Assembly (NCBI GenBank): GCA_902363825.1
Contig: CABJBK010000002.1
Span: 1 to 64,000 of the forward strand
Source: Lachnospiraceae bacterium
GTDB taxonomy: Bacteria; Bacillota; Clostridia; Lachnospirales; Lachnospiraceae
DNA: 64,000 nt
Direction of reading: 5' to 3'
The notes beneath the pieces are model-generated. The model was not told the origin of the DNA. It did no database searches and was given only the letters and a program-made list of their open reading frames with translations. Positions 16,711-24,696 of the stretch are shown piece by piece; the first letter of the stretch is position 1, and every line of letters begins with the position of its first letter. The position numbers and the translations under genes are program-made.

Positions 16711-17126
16711 TGAACAATTCTGTGATATCGCGTGAAACGCTGATCGGGGAAGCGTATGAGGCAAAAAAGAATGCCTATGTTCCGTATTCAAACTTTCCAG
16801 TCGGAGCTGCGCTTCTGACAGAAGATGGAAAGATCTACCGTGGCTGCAATATTGAAAATGCGGCATACACGCCGACAAACTGCGCGGAACGTACCGCTTT
16901 TTTTAAGGCAGTATCGGAGGGAGAACGGAGATTTCGTGCCATTGCGGTGGCTGGAAATACCGGAGATTATCTGTTCCCATGCGGAGTATGCAGACAGGTC
17001 ATGATGGAATTCTGTGATGAGGCTTTTGAGATCATTGTTGCACGGGACAAAAGTGATTATAAGGTCTTTACGCTTGCGGAGCTGTTCCCGGGAAGTTTTT
17101 CTGCGGATGATTTGAAAAAAATATAA
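16710..17126 (+). CDS. cdd: Cytidine deaminase
   Basis: This is a 138-residue tetramer-type enzyme. The zinc/catalytic motifs TNCAERTA (Cys and Glu) and PCGVCRQ are complete, and the substrate motif GCNIENAAYT precedes them. It deaminates cytidine and deoxycytidine to uridine and deoxyuridine. The start ATG at 16710 overlaps the deoC stop (TAATG). A weak hairpin at 17134-17155 follows the stop. Confidence 0.95.
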   Translation: MNNSVISRETLIGEAYEAKKNAYVPYSNFPVGAALLTEDGKIYRGCNIENAAYTPTNCAERTAFFKAVSEGERRFRAIAVAGNTGDYLFPCGVCRQVMMEFCDEAFEIIVARDKSDYKVFTLAELFPGSFSADDLKKI

Positions 17127-17156
17127 AAGGAAGCAGAAATTCCCACGAATTTCTGG

Positions 17157-17185
17157 TTGCGAAAATACACATATTAAAGTATAAT
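17157..17185 (+). promoter_or_regulatory. Promoter of the probable 6S RNA
   Basis: TTGCGA (17157-17162), a 17-base spacer and consensus TATAAT (17180-17185). Transcription would begin near 17192. Confidence 0.7.
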
Positions 17186-17191
17186 AAGAGC

Positions 17192-17377
17192 AACAAAAGA
17201 CAATGCCTGGGATGTGCGATACCCCTGCTTTTTTGAACCTACATTTACTTTTATGGGACTCTTATATTACTGACCGGATGTCAGGCCGCCTCGTATCAGT
17301 GGAAGGCAGAACGTCAGCTGCGGATACCCACCTAGCGTTCGCTAGGAGTCAAAATTGCAGGAAACGGCATTTTGGGT
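17192..17377 (+). ncRNA. ssrS: 6S RNA (SsrS)
   Basis: The region looks like Firmicute 6S RNA. Its ends pair (AATGCC near 17200 with GGCATT near 17366-17371). A long, mostly double-stranded rod is interrupted by a central bubble, and ACCCACCTAGCGTTCGCTAGG forms the stable hairpin seen on the 3-prime side of the bubble. The length of about 185 nt and a consensus promoter just upstream fit. 6S RNA binds the sigma-A RNA polymerase holoenzyme in stationary phase. An open frame through it (17203-17541) has no ribosome site and no plausible domain. This is recognition by eye, without a covariance search. Confidence 0.72.
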
Positions 17378-17492
17378 TTTTGAAAAAACATAAGAAAAAG
17401 CAATCAAGAGACACAAATGATGGCATAAAGTACGAAAGAGATCATATAGATTACAAAAGAAGTTGTACAAAAGATAACTTACACAGGATAAA

Positions 17493-17524
17493 AGAAGCTG
17501 CTTGTCATAAAGCAGCTTCTTTTC
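17493..17524 (+). terminator. Rho-independent terminator upstream of the SpoIID-domain gene
   Basis: AGAAGCTGCTT and AAGCAGCTTCT pair perfectly over 11 bases around GTCATA and are followed by TTT. It would stop transcription reading through from 6S RNA. The stretch 17378-17492 holds no other recognisable feature. Confidence 0.75.
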
Positions 17525-17549
17525 ATGTAATGTGGGTGTGAGGAGTTTT

Positions 17550-19793
17550 ATGGGAAGAATAGGAAATATCGGGCGAAATGGCAGAGTGGACGCAAAAAAA
17601 GTGAAGCTTTGCATACTTTTGGCAGGATGCGCGTTTTTACTGCTTGCCGTGTTAAAGACAGAATACAAAGAGAGAGATCTGAGTCAGTGGAATGATGCGT
17701 ATCTTGGAGCAGATGAGGCAATACAGATGCTCACTTTTTCGGGCTATGAAAAGAGTGAGTGGGAAGAACTTCTGGATATGAAGCAGGACCGTGAACTGAA
17801 ATTCGTGGATGTGAAAAAAATACTGGAACATCTTGGAGCTACGGAGTATGTTACATATCAGAAAGAAGGGGATGCGAAAGCGATCGATCGTAAGACGTGG
17901 TATGACATTTACGATCAGCTTCTGGAGCTTTTGGATACGAATCAGAAGGTGAGCTGCACGCCATGCCTGATTTTGAAAAAAGACAGCAAAGAACAGCAGG
18001 TACAGACGCAGGATGGAAGTTATTCTTATCTGGTGCCGGATGACTTCCTGGAGGAAACGAAAGGATATCTCTGTTATCTTTACGAAAACACGATCATCGG
18101 GCTGAAACGGGAGAAAGGGCTTGAGGTTGTTCTGCCCAATGTATATTTCGAAGGTGTTTCACAACAAAAGGCGTCGGTACTTTTTGGCGGTCAGACCTAT
18201 GAATTCCCGTTGGAGGAAGCGGGGGAAGATCTTTCGGGTACAGTCTGTGATATGCACTTTAAGGACGGAGAGATCTTTAAAATAGACAGAAAGCAGGAGA
18301 CAATCACCGGAAATCTCCTGACGGTGGATGAACAGAAAATCGAGATCGATGGCTATGGCCCGCTGAAACGGGCGAAAGTGCTGCCGGTATATAAGACATA
18401 TGGAACCATAGAGCAGAAGGATGTTTCGGATATCGTGATCGGAAATATGAATGTCACCTATGTTGTGGCGGGGGATGAGGTGTGCGCGATCCTGTTAAAT
18501 CAGCCGGCGAATCTTTCCAATATCCGTGTCCTGCTCTTAGACGGGGACGGAACCGTTTACCGGGACGGCGTGTGGATCACCTGTGACGGAGAATACCAGG
18601 TCGTTTACGGTGAGAATACGGCGGTTTACGGCGGAGGAACACTTTTTGACACCGCGTCATGTCTTACGGAGGCGGGGGATGGCTATGTGCGTATCGATGC
18701 CGTGAATGGAAATGAGATGTATCTTGCGGATGCGTCCGGCAGCCGGATCTCCTACGGATATGAGGGCGGTTTTGAGGTGCGCCGCTATGCGGAGGGCTTT
18801 GTGGTGATCAATGATGTGCCGATCGAAAATTACCTCTACCAGGTGGTGACGAGTGAGATGCCGGCCAATTATCAGCCGGAGGCATTGAAGGCACAGGCGG
18901 TCTGCGCGAGAAGCTATGCCTACCGTCAGCTTTTGCAGAGTGAGTATGCGCAGTACGGAGCGCATGTGGATGACAGTACCAATTATCAGGTGTACAACCG
19001 GCAGGAACATACTGACATTGCAAGAACCGTAGTAGATGACACCTGCGGGGAAGTCATGACCTGCGGCGGGGAGATCATAGAAGCGTTCTATTTTTCCACG
19101 TCCTGTGGCATGACGCAGGATGACTGTGTGTGGAATAATGTGATCGCGGATGATTATCCGTTCCTCAAAGTGACACGGGTATCCGCCGATCAGACGCCGC
19201 TTGCGCTTTCGGATGAAGCGGCCTTTTATCAGTATATTACAGGCATCGATGATTCCTGCTTTGATGTGAGCAGCCATTTTTTCCGCTGGAGTACGACCGC
19301 AAAACTGACGGATGAGCGCATGGAGCAGGCAAGACAGGTGCTTGCGGTGCGAAAAGAGATCAAGCCGGAAAATATTCTGCTTTATGACAGCAGTGGAAAT
19401 CCGACGGATACAGTGTCCGGACTTGGAAAACTGCTTTCTATGCAGATCAAAGCAAGAGGAAACGGGGGCGCGGTGTTAGATCTGGTGCTGACCTACGAAA
19501 ACGGAACCGCGGAAGTGCTTTCCGAATATAATATACGCAAAGTGCTCGGCTGTCTGGTGGATGATGTGCATCTTCTCGACGGGACAACACAGAAGATGGC
19601 GATTCTTCCAAGTGCCTGCTTTACCTTTTCGTATGATGAAACAACAGGAACATATACCATATACGGAGGCGGTTACGGTCACGGCGTCGGTATGAGCCAG
19701 AACGGAGCGGAAGGAATGGCAGAGCTTGGATACAGCTATAAAGATATCTTAAACTTCTTTTTTAAGGATATCGAAATTGAACCGAAAGGATAA
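17550..19793 (+). CDS. SpoIID/LytB-domain protein with large N-terminal extension
   Basis: This is a 747-residue protein. A short basic N-terminus and one membrane segment (about residues 20-37) suggest membrane anchoring. A beta-rich region without known domain spans about 50-410. A SpoIID domain covers about 415-740, with the lytic-transglycosylase Glu in VTSEMPANYQPEALKAQAVC and the C-terminal signature GYGHGVGMSQNGAEGMAELG. SpoIID cleaves peptidoglycan glycan strands denuded of peptides during engulfment; vegetative relatives exist. The ATG at 17550 follows GAGGAG. It is much longer than classical SpoIID (about 340 residues), so this is a relative, not spoIID itself. Confidence 0.82.
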   Translation: MGRIGNIGRNGRVDAKKVKLCILLAGCAFLLLAVLKTEYKERDLSQWNDAYLGADEAIQMLTFSGYEKSEWEELLDMKQDRELKFVDVKKILEHLGATEYVTYQKEGDAKAIDRKTWYDIYDQLLELLDTNQKVSCTPCLILKKDSKEQQVQTQDGSYSYLVPDDFLEETKGYLCYLYENTIIGLKREKGLEVVLPNVYFEGVSQQKASVLFGGQTYEFPLEEAGEDLSGTVCDMHFKDGEIFKIDRKQETITGNLLTVDEQKIEIDGYGPLKRAKVLPVYKTYGTIEQKDVSDIVIGNMNVTYVVAGDEVCAILLNQPANLSNIRVLLLDGDGTVYRDGVWITCDGEYQVVYGENTAVYGGGTLFDTASCLTEAGDGYVRIDAVNGNEMYLADASGSRISYGYEGGFEVRRYAEGFVVINDVPIENYLYQVVTSEMPANYQPEALKAQAVCARSYAYRQLLQSEYAQYGAHVDDSTNYQVYNRQEHTDIARTVVDDTCGEVMTCGGEIIEAFYFSTSCGMTQDDCVWNNVIADDYPFLKVTRVSADQTPLALSDEAAFYQYITGIDDSCFDVSSHFFRWSTTAKLTDERMEQARQVLAVRKEIKPENILLYDSSGNPTDTVSGLGKLLSMQIKARGNGGAVLDLVLTYENGTAEVLSEYNIRKVLGCLVDDVHLLDGTTQKMAILPSACFTFSYDETTGTYTIYGGGYGHGVGMSQNGAEGMAELGYSYKDILNFFFKDIEIEPKG

Positions 19794-19797
19794 AAAC

Positions 19798-20652
19798 ATG
19801 ATTTGGAGTATCATAAAAAATGTACAGTATTTTCTGAAAAAGGCGCGGGATGATCATATCAACGCGTTTGCGGCGCAGACGGCATTTTTCATCATTCTGT
19901 CGTTCATACCGTTTATGATGGTGTTCAGCTCCATGTTAAGGTATACACCGATCACGGAAGCGATGCTGTTAGAAGGGATCACACGAACCATGCCGGACTA
20001 TATCGCTCCGCTTATCCTGACGGTGGTAGATGAAGTTTACGGAAATTCGATGGGACTTATCTCGGTGACGGCAGTGGCGGCGATCTGGTCGGCCGCGAAA
20101 GGGATCCAGTATCTTTCGGACGGACTCAATTCCGTAAACGGGGTGGATGAGACGAGAAACTGGCTCGTGCTGCGCATCCGGGCGATCTTTTATACGTTTA
20201 TATTTCTGATCCTGATCCTGGTCATGTTACTGATCCTGGTGTTCGGAAGTTCGGTAAAGCGGATGGTGGTGCAGTATGTTCCGGTTACGGAAGAGATCGC
20301 GAATAAGCTTTACCCGTTCCGCTTTCTGATCATTATCTTTACGTTGATCGCAATGTTTGCGATGGTATATAAAGCGCTGCCGAACAACAAACCGGCACTC
20401 TGGGCACAGCTTCCGGGTGCGGCGATCAGTGCGGTGGCATGGTATGTCTTTTCGCTTGGACTTTCGATCTATGTGAAATATTTTAACGGATTTTCGATGT
20501 ATGGAAGTCTGACGACGATCGCGCTTTTGATGCTGTGGCTTTATTTTTGTATCTACATTTTCCTGCTCTGTGGAGAGGTGAATGCTCTTTACGGTAGATA
20601 TTTTTCCGCATGGGTCCGTATGCGCAGGGAGCGGAGAGCGAAAAGGGGTTGA
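19798..20652 (+). CDS. YihY/BrkB-family membrane protein
   Basis: This is a 284-residue protein with about six membrane segments, matching the YihY/BrkB family (often mislabelled ribonuclease BN). Family features include the N-terminal AAQTAFFIILSFIPFMMVF and YGSLTTIALLMLWLYFCIYI with LLCGEVNA near the C-terminus. Molecular function is not established for the family; a role in envelope or transport has been suggested. The ATG at 19798 lies 4 bases after the SpoIID-domain gene stop, with AAAGGA inside the upstream gene, so the two are cotranscribed. Confidence 0.85.
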   Translation: MIWSIIKNVQYFLKKARDDHINAFAAQTAFFIILSFIPFMMVFSSMLRYTPITEAMLLEGITRTMPDYIAPLILTVVDEVYGNSMGLISVTAVAAIWSAAKGIQYLSDGLNSVNGVDETRNWLVLRIRAIFYTFIFLILILVMLLILVFGSSVKRMVVQYVPVTEEIANKLYPFRFLIIIFTLIAMFAMVYKALPNNKPALWAQLPGAAISAVAWYVFSLGLSIYVKYFNGFSMYGSLTTIALLMLWLYFCIYIFLLCGEVNALYGRYFSAWVRMRRERRAKRG

Positions 20653-20677
20653 AGTTTCTTTTTTTATGTGATACACT
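20649..20677 (+). promoter_or_regulatory. Promoter of the pheS T-box transcript
   Basis: TTGAAG (20649-20654), a 17-base spacer and TACACT (20672-20677), overlapping the stop codon of the upstream gene. Confidence 0.6.
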
Positions 20678-20683
20678 AAAGTA

Positions 20684-20936
20684 TGTATGAAAAAGGCTTG
20701 GAAGGAGACCACGTAGTCTGCTAAACATTCGACAGAGAGGGAATATCACTGGCTGGAAGTATTCCCGGGATCAGGTGGCAGATGAATTTCACTCTGGAGC
20801 CGTGCCGTTGAACCTTGCAGTAGGCGGTGCCGTGTCGTGCGCGTTAAGCATATGCTAAGAGTCTGAGTATTCAGGAAAAAGGGTGGTAACGCGGAGCATC
20901 TTCGTCCCTAGCGGGGTGAAGCGTGCTCCGCTTTTT
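20684..20936 (+). promoter_or_regulatory. T-box riboswitch, phenylalanine specifier
   Basis: The conserved T-box sequence AGGGTGGTAACGCGG is at 20880-20894. The upstream stem I region contains AGAGAGGGAA and GGCTGGAAGTATTCCC. The specifier loop GATGAATTTCACTCTGG places TTC, the Phe codon, at 20788-20790 followed by A as usual. The 3-prime part forms a terminator (GCGGAGCA at 20891-20898 with TGCTCCGC at 20924-20931, then TTTTT), or the antiterminator when uncharged tRNA-Phe binds. It controls pheS-pheT and probably queA. Confidence 0.93.
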
Positions 20937-20968
20937 GTATGGTAGAGAAAAGAAAAAGGAGAACTATT

Positions 20969-21988
20969 ATGAAAGAAAAACTTCAAAAGATTAGAGAAGA
21001 AGCGATTCGCCAGATCGAAGGATCCGATGAACTGGGCAAGTTAAATGATGTGCGTGTCGCATTCCTTGGAAAAAAAGGAGAACTGACCGCAGTATTAAAA
21101 GGTATGAAGGACGTAAGCCCGGAAGAACGTCCGGCTGTAGGACAGCTGGTAAATGAAACCAGAGAGAGCATTGAAAAGAAACTGGAAGAGACCAGAAAGA
21201 GATTGGAAGAAAAGGAACTGGAACTTCGTCTGAAGCATGAAGTGATCGATGTGACACTGCCGTCCAAAAAGAATCTGGTCGGACACAGACATCCGAATAC
21301 CATTGCGCTTGAAGAAGTAGAACGCATTTTTACCGGTATGGGATATGAAGTTGTCGAGGGACCGGAAGTAGAATATGATTACTATAACTTTGAAGCGTTA
21401 AATATTCCGGCAAATCATCCGGCAAAAGATGAGCAGGATACCTTCTATATCAATGACAAGATCCTGCTGCGTACCCAGACTTCTCCGGTTCAGGTGCGTA
21501 TGATGGAACAGAAGAAACTGCCGATCCGTATGATCGCGCCGGGAAGAGTATTCCGTGCGGATGAAGTGGATGCGACACATTCACCGTCTTTCCATCAGAT
21601 CGAGGGAATGGTCATTGACAAACATATTACATTTGCGGATTTAAAGGGAACCCTGCAGGAGTTCGCAAGACAGCTGTTTGGCGCGGATACAAAAGTAAAA
21701 TTCCGTCCGCATCATTTCCCGTTCACCGAGCCGAGTGCCGAGATGGATGTGACCTGCTTTAAATGCGGCGGAAAAGGATGCCGTTTCTGCAAAGGAGAGG
21801 GATGGATCGAGATCCTGGGCTGTGGTATGGTACATCCGAAAGTCCTGCGCATGAGCGGAATAGATCCGGAAGAATATTCCGGCTTTGCGTTTGGTGTCGG
21901 TCTGGAGCGAATTACATTATTAAAATACGAGATCGATGACATGCGTCTTCTTTACGAAAACGACGACCGCTTCTTAAAACAATTTTAG
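20969..21988 (+). CDS. pheS: Phenylalanine-tRNA ligase alpha subunit
   Basis: This is a 339-residue class II synthetase subunit of the standard length. The N-terminal coiled coil (residues 1-85) is followed by the catalytic domain with motif 2 ([20 protein letters not shown]) and motif 3 ([13 protein letters not shown]). A Cys-rich insertion ([16 protein letters not shown]) is present, as in many bacterial PheS. It charges tRNA-Phe together with PheT. The ATG at 20969 has AAAGGAG upstream, and an in-frame earlier start would lie in the T-box terminator. It is separated from pheT by an unusual 270-base repeat-rich gap. Confidence 0.97.
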   Translation: MKEKLQKIREEAIRQIEGSDELGKLNDVRVAFLGKKGELTAVLKGMKDVSPEERPAVGQLVNETRESIEKKLEETRKRLEEKELELRLKHEVIDVTLPSKKNLVGHRHPNTIALEEVERIFTGMGYEVVEGPEVEYDYYNFEALNIPANHPAKDEQDTFYINDKILLRTQTSPVQVRMMEQKKLPIRMIAPGRVFRADEVDATHSPSFHQIEGMVIDKHITFADLKGTLQEFARQLFGADTKVKFRPHHFPFTEPSAEMDVTCFKCGGKGCRFCKGEGWIEILGCGMVHPKVLRMSGIDPEEYSGFAFGVGLERITLLKYEIDDMRLLYENDDRFLKQF

Positions 21989-22001
21989 CGAGCAACGAGC
22001 A

Positions 22002-22137
22002 GGGCAGACCCGCAGCGTATTTTGAAAACCGGCGCAGATTTATCTGCAGGCGTTTTCAAAATGCGCTGTGGGAAGGGTTGTCCGGCGACTGCCGGACAAC
22101 CCCGGAAGATTTCGAAGAAAGATTCCGGGGTCTGCCC
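22002..22137. repeat. 136-bp element of clustered hairpins with 10-bp terminal inverted repeats
   Basis: GGGCAGACCC (22002-22011) and its exact complement GGGTCTGCCC (22128-22137) bound three consecutive palindromes: an imperfect one of about 62 bases (22010-22071), a perfect 12-base stem with loop GACT (22075-22102), and CCCGGAA...TTCCGGG (22101-22129) around TTCGAA. It lies between pheS and pheT, which are normally nearly adjacent. The form suggests a small non-autonomous mobile repeat, but no target duplication is evident. Confidence 0.65.
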
Positions 22138-22228
22138 GAAGGATAGAAGAGCAGGAAGATTTCGAAGAAAGATTCCAGGGGCTGCCCGAAGGATAGAAGA
22201 GCAGGAAGATTTCGAAGAAAGATTCCGA
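22104..22228 (+). repeat. 50-bp tandem repeat, two and a half copies
   Basis: Units start at 22104, 22154 and 22204, each opening GGAAGATTTCGAAGAAAGAT. The third is cut after about 25 bases. The first unit overlaps the 3-prime end of the 136-bp hairpin element, so the array may have grown from it. The short frame through it (22022-22237) has no ribosome site and is not called as a gene. Confidence 0.85.
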
Positions 22229-22258
22229 AAGAAATAGAAAAACAAGGAGAGAACCAAA

Positions 22259-24679
22259 ATGAATACATCATTAAAATGGATCAAAGATTTAGTGCCGGGA
22301 CTTGACTGTACCGCACAGGAATATATGGATGCCATGACATTATCCGGCTCAAAGGTAGAAGGATACACCAGACTGGATGAAAATCTGGAAAAGATTGTGG
22401 TTGGCCAGATTAAAAAGATTGAAAAACACCCAGATGCGGACAAACTGATCATCTGCCAGGTGGATATCGGACAGGGAGAGCCAATCCAGATCGTGACCGG
22501 AGCACCGAATGTCAGAGAAGGGGACAAGGTGCCGGTTGTCTTAGACGGCGGACGTGTTGCCGGCGGACATGACGGAAGCGTGACCGAAGGCGGGATCAAG
22601 ATCAAAAAAGGCAAACTGCGTGGCGTGGAATCCAACGGCATGATGTGCTCGATCGAAGAACTCGGATCCAACCGTGATATGTATCCAAAAGCACCGGTAG
22701 AGGGAATTTATATTTTCGATGACACCGCAGTTGTCGGCGCAGATGCAGTAAAGGAACTCGGACTGGATGATGTTGTCGTTGAATATGAGATTACATCCAA
22801 CCGTGTGGACTGCTTTTCCATGCTTGGAATCGCAAGAGAAGCGGCAGCAACCTTTGGAAAAGAATTTGTACCGCCGGTTGTGGAGAAAACCGGAAACAGC
22901 GAAGATGTCAATGATTACATCAAAGTTACGGTAAAGGATTCGGATCTTTGTTCCCGTTATACCGCAAGAGTGGTAAAAAATATCAAGATCGCTCCGTCAC
23001 CGGAATTGATGCAGCGCAGACTTGCGGCACAGGGCATCCGTCCGATCAATAATATCGTAGACATCACAAACTATGTCATGGAAGAGTATGGACAGCCGAT
23101 GCATGCCTATGATCTGGATAAGATCGAGGGAAAAGAGATCGTAGTGCGCCGTGCCGAGAAGAACGAAAAGTTCGTGACCCTCGACGGACAGGAACGCACG
23201 CTGGATGATTCCGTGCTGATGATCTGTGATGGCAAAAAGGCCATCGGCATGGCAGGTATCATGGGAGGAGAAAATTCCATGATCACGGATGATGTAACAA
23301 CCATGCTTTTTGAGGCGGCATGCTTTGACGGAACCAATATCCGTCTTTCCGGAAAGAAAGTCGGAATGCGTACCGATGCGTCTGCAAAATTTGAAAAAGG
23401 ACTGGATCCGAACCTTGCGATGGAAGCAATGGACCGTGCGTGCCAGCTCATCGAGGAACTGGGTGCCGGTGAAGTGGTAGGCGGAGCAGTTGACATTTAT
23501 CCGGTCAAAAAAGAAGGCACAAGGATCCCGTTTGAACCGGAAAAATATAATCGTCTGCTTGGTACGGATATCGCACCGGAGACGATGCTTTCCTATTTCA
23601 AAAAGATCGATCTGGGTTATGATGAGAGCACCAACGAAGTGCTGGCTCCGTCCTGGAGACAGGATCTCGCGTGTGACGCGGATCTGGCAGAGGAAGTGGC
23701 AAGATTCTTTGGATATGCCAACATTCCGATGACACTGCCGAGTGGCGAAGCAACGACAGGAAAACTTCCGTTCAAGCTCCGCATTGAGAGCATGGCGAGA
23801 GAGATTGCGGAATTCTGCGGATTTTCCCAGGGAATGACCTATTCATTTGAAAGCCCTAAGGTATTTGATAAGCTGTTATTACCGGAAGACTCCAAACTGC
23901 GTCAGACCGTAACGATCGCGAACCCGTTAGGAGAGGATTTCAGTATCATGCGCACAAGTTCTTTAAACGGTATGCTGACATCCCTTTCTACCAACTATAA
24001 CCGCAGAAACAAAAATGTACGTCTCTACGAGCTTGGAAATATCTATCTTCCGAAGCAGGTTCCGGTTACGGAACTGCCGGATGAACGGATGCAGTTTACA
24101 CTTGGTATGTACGGAGACGGTGATTTCTATACCATGAAGGGCGTCATCGAAGAATTCCTGTACAAAGTAGGAATGAGAAAGAAACCGGAGTATGACCCGA
24201 ATGCAGGCAGACCGTATCTCCATCCGGGACGTCAGGCAAATGTTATTTATGATGGAACAGTCATCGGTTATCTCGGGGAAGTACATCCGACCGTAGCGGC
24301 AAACTACAATATGAAAGACCGTGTTTATATCGCGGTGATCGATATGCCGGAGATCGTAAGCCGTGCAACATTTGACCGCAAATACGAGGGAATCGCAAAA
24401 TTCCCGGCAGCTACCCGTGACATCAGTATGCTGGTTCCGAAGGAGATCCTTGCCGGAGACATCGAAAAGGTATTTGATGAAAAGGGCGGAAAGAACCTGG
24501 AAAGCTATCAGCTGTTTGATATTTATGAAGGAGCACAGATCCGGGGCGGTTATAAATCAGTTGCATATTCTCTGGTATTCCGTGCAAAAGACCGGAATCT
24601 TGAGGAAGCAGACATTTCCGGTGCAATGGATAAGATCCTGAAAGCTCTGGAAAATATGGGCATCGAGCTTAGAAAATAA
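22259..24679 (+). CDS. pheT: Phenylalanine-tRNA ligase beta subunit
   Basis: This is an 806-residue protein of typical length. Domains in order are an EMAP-like tRNA-binding domain (about 40-150), B3/B4 editing domain (about 200-390), B5 (about 410-475), a catalytic-like core (about 480-690) and a C-terminal ferredoxin-fold anticodon-binding domain (FPAATRDISMLVPKEI onward, about 715-806). It forms the alpha2-beta2 enzyme with PheS and hydrolyses Tyr-tRNA-Phe. AAGGAGAG precedes the start. queA follows 17 bases downstream in the same operon. Confidence 0.97.
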   Translation: MNTSLKWIKDLVPGLDCTAQEYMDAMTLSGSKVEGYTRLDENLEKIVVGQIKKIEKHPDADKLIICQVDIGQGEPIQIVTGAPNVREGDKVPVVLDGGRVAGGHDGSVTEGGIKIKKGKLRGVESNGMMCSIEELGSNRDMYPKAPVEGIYIFDDTAVVGADAVKELGLDDVVVEYEITSNRVDCFSMLGIAREAAATFGKEFVPPVVEKTGNSEDVNDYIKVTVKDSDLCSRYTARVVKNIKIAPSPELMQRRLAAQGIRPINNIVDITNYVMEEYGQPMHAYDLDKIEGKEIVVRRAEKNEKFVTLDGQERTLDDSVLMICDGKKAIGMAGIMGGENSMITDDVTTMLFEAACFDGTNIRLSGKKVGMRTDASAKFEKGLDPNLAMEAMDRACQLIEELGAGEVVGGAVDIYPVKKEGTRIPFEPEKYNRLLGTDIAPETMLSYFKKIDLGYDESTNEVLAPSWRQDLACDADLAEEVARFFGYANIPMTLPSGEATTGKLPFKLRIESMAREIAEFCGFSQGMTYSFESPKVFDKLLLPEDSKLRQTVTIANPLGEDFSIMRTSSLNGMLTSLSTNYNRRNKNVRLYELGNIYLPKQVPVTELPDERMQFTLGMYGDGDFYTMKGVIEEFLYKVGMRKKPEYDPNAGRPYLHPGRQANVIYDGTVIGYLGEVHPTVAANYNMKDRVYIAVIDMPEIVSRATFDRKYEGIAKFPAATRDISMLVPKEILAGDIEKVFDEKGGKNLESYQLFDIYEGAQIRGGYKSVAYSLVFRAKDRNLEEADISGAMDKILKALENMGIELRK

Positions 24680-24696
24680 AGAAAGAGTAAGGGAAC

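Noticed and set aside
17203..17541. Open frame of 112 codons on the plus strand
   Set aside because: It lies across the probable 6S RNA and the following terminator, has no ribosome site and shows no domain or coherent composition.
18657..19277. 206-codon antisense frame in the SpoIID-domain gene
   Set aside because: Shadow frame; His/Ile/Arg-rich composition without any domain.
22104..22228. Possible CRISPR array
   Set aside because: The 50-bp units are directly adjacent copies with no variable spacers, so this is a simple tandem repeat. No cas genes are present.
22022..22237. 71-codon frame between pheS and pheT
   Set aside because: It is made of the hairpin element and the 50-bp tandem repeat, with no ribosome site; its repetitive protein is explained by the DNA repeats.
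21985..22671. 228-codon antisense frame over the pheS-pheT gap and pheT start
   Set aside because: It is antisense to pheT, low complexity (Ser/Pro-rich), and typical of a shadow of a real gene.
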